Position numbers and translations under genes: made by a program. From contig CAJQPP010000012.1 in the NCBI GenBank assembly GCA_905480235.1, positions 1-51,574 on the forward strand: a DNA stretch of 51,574 nucleotides, given 5' to 3'. Positions within the stretch are counted from its first letter, which is position 1; every line of letters begins with the position of its first letter. The notes beneath the pieces are model-generated. The model had not been told where the DNA came from, did not search any database, and worked only from the letters and a program-made list of their open reading frames with translations. Of this stretch, positions 45,514-51,574 are shown piece by piece. The stretch is from an uncultured Pirellulaceae bacterium (lineage in GTDB: Bacteria > Planctomycetota > Planctomycetia > Pirellulales > Pirellulaceae).

Positions 45514-46146
45514 ATGTCGCAACCATCTACCTATCTTCGTTTTTGCTTGATCAGCTGCTGGGCTGGCTTTGCCCTGATGATGCTTGTCCTCTCTGGGCCA
45601 ATCTCTCATTCTATTGAAAGCTGTGATGTTGTTTCGACGGCGTTTCTGACTTCAGCCGAAGAAGGTGATCTGGTTGGGCAAACGGATTCTCTCCACATCT
45701 CACACGGCCCCGGCGACAGTTTAACTGAGCAAGTTGCATTTGCGGCCGCTGACATGGCAGCTGACGTACTGGTGGCGTTGGATGGCAAGTACGCGGACAA
45801 ACGTCCAGGGAAAGTTCATGCGGCGTTTGTGTTGGCCTTAAATGGTGGGCACCGCTTAAGAGTTACCGTCAAATCTCTTCGACCCTACCTGACAGCTCAT
45901 GAATATGATCTATCACGCAAATGGGTCGATGAAGAATCCGCACATTACGACGCATTGATGGATCGGCGGGTTGCCATCATGCATTGTGACCGACGAGAGC
46001 TGATCCCGGATCTGCTCGAATACAACGACATCGCCATTCAATTACTTTCCAAGAAAATTAATAGCGAGATCGTCACAAAGATTCATGCGCAGCGGGCTTC
46101 CACACGGAAAGCCGAAAGAAGAAACGAACGTAAGCGGGGCTTTTAG
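45514..46146 (+). CDS. Secreted hypothetical protein before a cytochrome gene
   Basis: A 210-residue protein with an N-terminal hydrophobic segment (about 8-31) that looks like a signal peptide or anchor, a mixed central region rich in alanine and histidine, and a very basic helical C-terminus ending KRGF. I recognise no family. It lies 27 bp before the large cytochrome gene and 117 bp after regA, so co-transcription with either is possible. A similar arrangement (secreted protein with basic tail, then cytochrome) occurs at 50465-51574. Confidence 0.65.
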   Translation: MSQPSTYLRFCLISCWAGFALMMLVLSGPISHSIESCDVVSTAFLTSAEEGDLVGQTDSLHISHGPGDSLTEQVAFAAADMAADVLVALDGKYADKRPGKVHAAFVLALNGGHRLRVTVKSLRPYLTAHEYDLSRKWVDEESAHYDALMDRRVAIMHCDRRELIPDLLEYNDIAIQLLSKKINSEIVTKIHAQRASTRKAERRNERKRGF

Positions 46147-46173
46147 GCGTACCTTTGGTATCCCCCTCTGATC

Positions 46174-48327
46174 ATGAAAAAAAGCACCTTATTACTTAGC
46201 TTATTCGTCACGGCCGGTTTAGCGTTTGCATCCATCTCCACGCTAAAATCCCGTAGTGTAACACCGCGACGATTGAGCACGGCAGATCCAGTCACCCAAG
46301 CGGCCGCCAAACGCATCACCGCAAATGAGATTCCCGCGAAAGCGATGACTCGAAATTTCGTAAGCCAGCATTGCTTGGCTTGTCACTCTGGTGAAGATCC
46401 TGCGGGCTATCTTTCATTGGAATGTTTGACGTTGTCGAATTCCGAAATGGACGAGACTGAACTTTGGAACGATGTGGCAGAAACGGTAAGCCAAGGCGCA
46501 ATGCCACCCAAGATACATCACTCCCAACCGACCCCTGAAGCGGTCAGCCATTTCCTTTCAGCGTTGCAGAAACGTGCCCTGCTCAAGCGGCAAATTGCCC
46601 AACCGGTAGCGAGCATGCGTCGCCTGACTCGGCAGGAGTTAGAAAATACGATTGGCGATCTCTTCCAACTCCGATCTCCACTCTTTCATTCGCCAGACAG
46701 CCTGGTCCTCAATGACAAGTACTTCCAGCCCCAGTCCCGTCGCATGCCAAATTACATGATGGTATTTAGTCATCATGAGTGGTCTCATCGCAACCCCAGC
46801 TTTTTTGAAAACATCCCCGCCTTACCCCACGACCCGCCTGTCGAACATGGCTTTCGCAACAACCAAACCGGTATTAGTTTTTCGCCCCTGCAGATGGAAA
46901 GACAATTTGAGTTCGTTGGGAGCCTCTTGAACCATCCCGAATTCCAAAGATCCTCGGCAATTTGGAGTGAACTTTTTGAGTGCGAATATGCCGCATGGAA
47001 CCAACAACTAAAATACGGTGAACAGCAACTCGATACCTTTATCCCGCGTGCCTTCCGCCGTCCTGCAAACCCGGTATCCAAACAACGCTGGAAACATCTT
47101 TTCCAAGAACAACTTAGGGAAAATCGCAATTACACAACGGCGATGAAAACGACGGTCCAAGCCATGCTGGTGTCACCGAGTTTTCTTTTCCGCACAGACA
47201 GGCTCGCCTGCTCAAATGGTTTCCCGGATTGGTCCATTGCCAGTCGACTGAGCTATTTTCTTTGGGGGAGCATGCCAGACGAGACGCTCTTTCTATTGGC
47301 CGCACAGGGGGAACTGAAAAACCAAAGGACCGTTCGTCAACAAGTTCGACGCATGCTTCAAGACAGGCGGGCACGCTGGCTTTCAACAAGCTTCGGTATG
47401 CAGTGGCTGCAAACCATGAAAGCTATCAGCTCCCGCCCGGACGAGAATCTCTATGAGCATTACTACCAGGACATGAGGCATTCGCTGCCAGGCGTTTTTA
47501 TGGCTATTGAACAAATGTTATTGTTCGAAACCATCTTGGTGGAAAACCGCAGTATCTTGGATTTTATTGACGCCGATTTTGGTTACCTCAATCAAGTATT
47601 GATGAATTGGTACGGCCTCGATCCCCAATCATTGATTGGATTTATACCCAAACCCGAAGACACAGAAGATTTTTTTCGAATCCAATGGCCGGATCGCAAG
47701 CGTGGCGGAATCATTTGCTCAGGGGCGACGTTGGTCAGCACTTCGGCGACTCACCGCACCAGCCCCGTTTTCCGGGGCGCCTGGATCTTGGAAGTGATTT
47801 TCAATCGCCCACCGCCGGCACCCCCAGCCAACGTGCCGGAATTAGCAAGCGAATTAGCCCACGGATCCCAGCCACTCAATATTCGAGAACGGCTTGCCAT
47901 TCACCGCCATGACAAAAACTGTGCTGTTTGTCATGACGCCATGGACCCACCAGGTTTTGCACTTGAAAGATACGATGCCGTGGGACAGTTGCGCGTTCAG
48001 TATGCGGATGGCACCGCCATCGATTCTAAGGGAGCTGTGTCAGGCATCACCGCCGATGGGATTGAGGATCTAAAGGATGTCATCCTCCGTCAACAAGATA
48101 AATTCACGCAGGGATTTGTGGAGAAATTATTCGAGTTTGCGATAGGCCGAAAACTCGATCGATCAGATCTCGACACCATCGAAGATTTAGTAGAGACCGC
48201 CCAACAACATCAATTGGCATTCCAAAACATCATCGAGGAAGTGGCGCTCCACAGCGTGTTTCCTGAATCCTCCGCACGGGTACCGCAAAGCCACCTTTCA
48301 TCGCGCCCGCAAAACCATCCCAAATGA
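46174..48327 (+). CDS. Planctomycete-type c-type cytochrome with DUF1587/1595/1592/1588/1585 domains
   Basis: A 717-residue exported protein with a signal peptide (about 1-25). The first heme site CLACH (67-71) lies in an N-terminal cytochrome segment. Then follow the DUF1587 motif RRLTRQELENTIGDLF (about 150-165), DUF1595 FIPRAFRRPANPV (about 289-301), DUF1592 with MLVSPSFLFRTD and SRLSYFLWGSMPDE (about 330-370), DUF1588 RGGIICSGATLVSTSATHRTSPVFRGAWILE (about 510-540) with a second CxxCH (CAVCH, 583-587), and DUF1585 FAIGRKLDRSDL near 653. This complex is abundant in planctomycetes; a role in periplasmic redox metabolism is likely but undefined. The usual DUF1552 partner does not follow. Confidence 0.9.
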   Translation: MKKSTLLLSLFVTAGLAFASISTLKSRSVTPRRLSTADPVTQAAAKRITANEIPAKAMTRNFVSQHCLACHSGEDPAGYLSLECLTLSNSEMDETELWNDVAETVSQGAMPPKIHHSQPTPEAVSHFLSALQKRALLKRQIAQPVASMRRLTRQELENTIGDLFQLRSPLFHSPDSLVLNDKYFQPQSRRMPNYMMVFSHHEWSHRNPSFFENIPALPHDPPVEHGFRNNQTGISFSPLQMERQFEFVGSLLNHPEFQRSSAIWSELFECEYAAWNQQLKYGEQQLDTFIPRAFRRPANPVSKQRWKHLFQEQLRENRNYTTAMKTTVQAMLVSPSFLFRTDRLACSNGFPDWSIASRLSYFLWGSMPDETLFLLAAQGELKNQRTVRQQVRRMLQDRRARWLSTSFGMQWLQTMKAISSRPDENLYEHYYQDMRHSLPGVFMAIEQMLLFETILVENRSILDFIDADFGYLNQVLMNWYGLDPQSLIGFIPKPEDTEDFFRIQWPDRKRGGIICSGATLVSTSATHRTSPVFRGAWILEVIFNRPPPAPPANVPELASELAHGSQPLNIRERLAIHRHDKNCAVCHDAMDPPGFALERYDAVGQLRVQYADGTAIDSKGAVSGITADGIEDLKDVILRQQDKFTQGFVEKLFEFAIGRKLDRSDLDTIEDLVETAQQHQLAFQNIIEEVALHSVFPESSARVPQSHLSSRPQNHPK

Positions 48328-48348
48328 CCTACATGTCATGGCGAGAAC

Positions 48349-50193
48349 CTAAGGCGTTTTTTTGGTTTTGCCGTCGGGTTTAATATGGGCTTTCCCGTCT
48401 TTTGCATCTTGAAGATGCTGCTGCATTTGCTCTTTGGGAAATAGCTTTTTAACAAGGATCCGTGTCTGGGAATTGAGTGCTTTGGTATCTGCCTCCAATT
48501 GAGCGTAGCGCTCGTGGAATGCCTCGGCCTGGTCGGCAGCGGTGGTCAACTCCGCTTGGCGAATCTCTTCATATCGTTCACGTAAAGCCTCGTACTTGGG
48601 CTTTTCAGCCATAATAATATCTCGCGCTTGAGCGGTTTGCTCGTCCGTGATCACGGATTGATAAGGCATTAATAAAAACTTGATGGCTTTTTCAAAACTG
48701 GGCTTCAGAAAACCGAGGTAACGCCGCGACCAGCCTTTTTTCGGATCGATATTAAATGACTCGATCGTCGTAACCACATCGTGATCCGAGACGCCTTCCC
48801 AAGCATGATTGACCGTCGCCTGGTTTTCAGGACCGATGCAGTAAAGAAAGCGGTCGGTACGGAAGTACAGTCGATCTCCGGACGGTACGATGGAAGCCAT
48901 CAAGGGCAGGTCTTCGCTGCATTCATTCGTCGCGACTTCTACACAATCCTCGTCGGCAGTAAAGACGGAGATCCCTGCATCTTGAAATGGCATGTAAAGA
49001 TGTTTACCGGCTAACAAGGGTGACGCAAATGGACGCTCGCGGGTTGCCGTGCGGTGTCGTTTCAGCACCGCACCGTCTTTCGCATCCAATACCTGAACAA
49101 CGCCGCTGTCGTGAAAAATGAAAAGTTTCCCATCTCGAAAAACCGGTGAGGAAACATTCGAGCCAATCTTGCCAACCTCCCATAATTTGTGTGATTCGGT
49201 CACATCGCCGCTTCCTCCCAATTGAATCGCCATCGTCTGTTTTGTTTTGCCGCCTGTTAAGTAACAAACGCCATCAACGATAATGGGCACGGAAACCACG
49301 TAATCGAGGATCCCAGAAGCCTGCCAAAGCGGTTGACCGGTGGTCGGATTGAAACCGGCAACGACGTCTTTACTGGAGACGACCATTTCATCGATACCCT
49401 TGGCATTCTTGCCAATGACAGGGGTCGACCAGCACTCACGAACTTGCGGAATCGTCCAAACACAGGCGCCCGTATTTTTGTCGAGAGCGTAAATGGTGTC
49501 GCTTTCGATGCTGGCGTTAACGATCAACAAGTCACCGTACACTATGGGAGATGAACTGGAGCCAAAGTAATGCGTCTCCAACCCCAAGTTTCTTTGCCAA
49601 AGCAACTCCCCATCTAAGTCAAATGCGAATACCCCGGTCACGCCAAAGAAAACATAAACATGCTGACCATCGGACACCGGAGTGGAGGATGCGAAACCAT
49701 GCCGAACCAACTCGGGGTTCATTTTTTGCAACAAGCTAGTTCCGGTCACTTCCCGCTGCCAAAGCGGCTGACCTGTATTTTTGTCGAAACACAATAGATG
49801 GTGCCGCAGGTCTTTTAATTCACCCGCGTTTTCCACAGTTAAACCAAATCCATCGAAAGCAGTCACGAAAATGCGATTTCCAACGACAATGGGTGTCGCA
49901 GCACCGCGACCAGGAAGCTCCGATTTCCATTCAATCCCTTCATCGATAGCCCATTCCAAACGGTACTCGCTGGAAGTTGAAGAGGTAAATTCGGGGCCGC
50001 GAAACTGACTCCAATCTGCCTCTTCAGGCACAGGGTTGGACGACGCGGTCGAGGCGGTTTGCGGTTGGCTTTGCGTGGCATTGCCTGAGGTTTCTTTCGC
50101 CGCAGAATCGCAACCTGCCAAGCAAAGAGCGAAACCGCAAAATCCCAGAACGAGTCGGTCGAACAAGCGGATTACCGACGTATATTTAGACAT
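48349..50193 (-). CDS. PQQ-propeller (BamB-like) lipoprotein
   Basis: A 614-residue exported protein. The signal sequence ends in a lipobox LAGC, so it is probably a lipoprotein. The central part (about 60-475) is an eight-bladed quinoprotein-type beta-propeller with repeated GxxxWxxxL patterns, such as CFDKNTGQPLWQREV, FDLDGELLWQRNLG, LDKNTGACVWTIP and GFNPTTGQPLWQASG. The C-terminal 130 residues are charged and helical (EALRERYEEIRQAE...QLEADTKALNSQ), probably a coiled coil, which is unusual for BamB. The frame extends to ATG 50220, but ATG 50193 has a better ribosome binding site (AAAGGG) and a natural signal peptide. Enzyme activity is not implied. Confidence 0.82.
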   Translation of the reverse strand: MSKYTSVIRLFDRLVLGFCGFALCLAGCDSAAKETSGNATQSQPQTASTASSNPVPEEADWSQFRGPEFTSSTSSEYRLEWAIDEGIEWKSELPGRGAATPIVVGNRIFVTAFDGFGLTVENAGELKDLRHHLLCFDKNTGQPLWQREVTGTSLLQKMNPELVRHGFASSTPVSDGQHVYVFFGVTGVFAFDLDGELLWQRNLGLETHYFGSSSSPIVYGDLLIVNASIESDTIYALDKNTGACVWTIPQVRECWSTPVIGKNAKGIDEMVVSSKDVVAGFNPTTGQPLWQASGILDYVVSVPIIVDGVCYLTGGKTKQTMAIQLGGSGDVTESHKLWEVGKIGSNVSSPVFRDGKLFIFHDSGVVQVLDAKDGAVLKRHRTATRERPFASPLLAGKHLYMPFQDAGISVFTADEDCVEVATNECSEDLPLMASIVPSGDRLYFRTDRFLYCIGPENQATVNHAWEGVSDHDVVTTIESFNIDPKKGWSRRYLGFLKPSFEKAIKFLLMPYQSVITDEQTAQARDIIMAEKPKYEALRERYEEIRQAELTTAADQAEAFHERYAQLEADTKALNSQTRILVKKLFPKEQMQQHLQDAKDGKAHIKPDGKTKKTP

Positions 50194-50464
50194 TTCAAAC
50201 GCCCTTTTGAGGAATTCCATTTTTATTCATCAGCGAAAAATCGTTCAAGCAGGTCACCAGCCTAACCAATCTTTTGGGTGATCGAGATAGCAATATTACC
50301 GGCCTCCGATAAACGGTCAGCCCAACGGATATCCGCCCTACGGCGATTGCATGCATTATTGAGGGTGACAATGTCTCTACCTTCAATTAGCGAACTAAGA
50401 TTAAGATGGAAATAGTGATAGATTCCTTGTGCTTCTGGATCGGACTGCAGCCATAATTAATTAC

Positions 50465-51163
50465 ATGGTGTCACGAAATACGAATTATTGCCACAAACCT
50501 CTGGGCTTCCCCGTGGCGGGGTGCCTCATTGCGTTGATGTTCGCACTATCGATCGGTTGCAACGCTCCCGAAGCGGCTCGAAAAGAATCGCCAGCAACAA
50601 ATAACTCGTCGAAAAAACAGGGACCTCAAGCGGCTACAAAAACGCAGGTCAAGACCGACGCGAAGCCCGGTTTACCGCCGCAGCAACCTTCCCAAGCCAC
50701 AGGCCTAACCACGGATGTGATCCCGACACTTTCTCGAGACCCTGTCGAGCCCCATCCAGAGAGCCATCGGTTCACCGACGCACAACTCGTCAAAGACCAT
50801 ACCATCTATGTGCTGGCATTTGATTCCATAACCCGTCACACCTATTTCCTCTCGCACTATCGTCATTTGATGAGCGGAGACCAAATTGAGGCAGCACGCA
50901 ATTTAGTGGACAGCTTTAAACCTGACTTCGCCGAATTGTCCGTAGAACGCGAAACCATCATGAATGGAGCAACGGACCAAGCCGATATGAAAACGCTGTT
51001 AAAGAACAACTCGGTTAAAGTATTATTGCTCTCCCGAAAAGTCAGACGTGGGATCATGCACAACGTCTACACAAAAGAACAACGCTTGGAATACAACGCG
51101 GAATTCAATGCAAATCGCAAGCAACGCGAACTCAAAAAATCCGGTAAGAAACTACTCCCTTAA
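50465..51163 (+). CDS. Hypothetical lipoprotein with basic C-terminus
   Basis: A 232-residue protein with a signal peptide ending in a lipobox (LSIGC, about residue 32). A long low-complexity Ser/Pro/Gln/Lys region (about 36-95) precedes a helical domain (about 100-232) ending in charged RKQRELKKSGKKLLP. No family recognised. The frame opens at GTG 50429, but ATG 50465 gives a natural lipoprotein start. It is transcribed divergently from the PQQ-propeller lipoprotein gene and lies 38 bp before another cytochrome gene. Confidence 0.65.
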   Translation: MVSRNTNYCHKPLGFPVAGCLIALMFALSIGCNAPEAARKESPATNNSSKKQGPQAATKTQVKTDAKPGLPPQQPSQATGLTTDVIPTLSRDPVEPHPESHRFTDAQLVKDHTIYVLAFDSITRHTYFLSHYRHLMSGDQIEAARNLVDSFKPDFAELSVERETIMNGATDQADMKTLLKNNSVKVLLLSRKVRRGIMHNVYTKEQRLEYNAEFNANRKQRELKKSGKKLLP

Positions 51164-51201
51164 TGCTTCATCCCCCTCGAGAGTCCTGACGCGAAACTAT
51201 C

Positions 51202-51574
51202 GTGATTCCTAACTTCCTAAAATTCACTTCGTCCCTCTTGTTGAGCGGCATACTGGTGGCCACCATTCCGCTGGCGATGGGGATGCTGCCGTCTGAAACG
51301 ACGCCACGGCATTCACTGCAGGTGGGTTCGCAACCGACCGATGAATTCGCTGAGACCGCGAGAACCTTTCTGGAAACACACTGCCTGAAATGCCACTCTG
51401 GCGAAACGCCGAGGGCAGATTTGAACCTTGCTCAATTCGACAGCCAGGCGACCGTAAACAAGGATCTGGAAACTTGGGAATTGATCATCGACTCTATCAA
51501 CGATGACTACATGCCGCCTTCGGAAGAGGCACGCCCAACGCAGGAAGAGATCAACGATCTAAAAGACTGGTACC
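51202..51574 (+). CDS. N-terminal part of a second planctomycete-type c-type cytochrome (3' truncated by window)
   Basis: An open frame from GTG 51202 runs to the window edge (124 full codons). It encodes a signal segment (LLLSGILVATIPLAMGMLP) and a cytochrome site HCLKCHSGETPRADLNLAQF with CxxCH near residues 61-65, followed by WELIIDSINDDYMPPSEEARP. This is the N-terminal cytochrome segment found at the start of DUF1587/DUF1592-type proteins, like the protein encoded at 46174. The rest lies outside the window. Confidence 0.8.
   Translation, partial: MIPNFLKFTSSLLLSGILVATIPLAMGMLPSETTPRHSLQVGSQPTDEFAETARTFLETHCLKCHSGETPRADLNLAQFDSQATVNKDLETWELIIDSINDDYMPPSEEARPTQEEINDLKDWY

Noticed and set aside
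20174..51574. Search for exosortase target proteins with PEP-CTERM-like tails
   Set aside because: No encoded C-terminus shows a short motif followed by one hydrophobic helix and a basic end; basic tails at 46146 and 51163 lack the helix.
1..51574. CRISPR arrays, tRNA or rRNA genes, insertion sequences, prophage
   Set aside because: No regularly spaced repeats, cloverleaf-like segments, transposase or phage proteins were seen in the gaps or among the coding frames.

Overview
This window looks like a chromosomal segment from a planctomycete, most likely a marine Pirellulaceae-type bacterium. The evidence is the large c-type cytochromes of the DUF1587/1595/1592/1588/1585 architecture (46174 and 51202), the zinc-ribbon plus von Willebrand protein, the PQQ-propeller lipoprotein and an exosortase fused to an EpsI-like domain. 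No tRNA, rRNA, CRISPR array, insertion sequence or phage gene was recognised.

Region 1 (1-24995, all plus strand) is a large surface-polysaccharide locus. A first tightly coupled block (2-5801, mostly overlapping starts and stops) holds an AlkP-like phosphodiesterase end, a pyruvyltransferase-like protein, an iron-sulfur APS reductase, a sugar epimerase/dehydratase, an exostosin-like glycosyltransferase and a flippase. It continues with a sulfotransferase, an O-antigen ligase/polymerase-like protein that appears to start at ATT, two GT4-like glycosyltransferases, a hexapeptide acyltransferase, a two-domain oxidoreductase, a WbuB-like glycosyltransferase and a heparinase II/III protein. A UDP-GlcNAc 2-epimerase and a UDP-HexNAc dehydrogenase supply an N-acetylated uronic acid precursor. 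The locus ends with an exosortase-EpsI fusion, a tandem paralogue that has lost all the catalytic residues, and a glucuronokinase-like GHMP kinase. The picture is a sulfated, uronate-containing exopolysaccharide made together with an exosortase protein-sorting system.

Region 2 (24999-28946, minus strand) encodes sulfate activation: cysD, a cysN-cysC fusion and a YheT-type hydrolase. It converges on region 1. The PAPS it makes can feed the sulfotransferase, while the APS intermediate can feed the APS reductase of region 1.

Region 3 (29333-33361, minus strand) holds three membrane-linked proteins: zinc ribbon/VWA, an endonuclease/exonuclease/phosphatase-family protein and a polytopic membrane protein.

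Region 4 (33893-41535, plus strand) is a compact Mrp-like cation/proton antiporter operon in the order E-F-G-(DUF4040/MbhE-like)-B-C-D-(NuoL/D-like)-small membrane protein-D. It has three large antiporter-like subunits, no fused MrpA, and a MrpC with a histidine-rich insertion.

Region 5 (41631-51574) mixes signalling and respiration-related genes: a receiver-ATPase protein, an anchored hypothetical protein, a RegB/RegA redox two-component pair, two secreted hypothetical proteins each placed before a planctomycete-type cytochrome (the second is cut by the window edge), and a PQQ-propeller lipoprotein.
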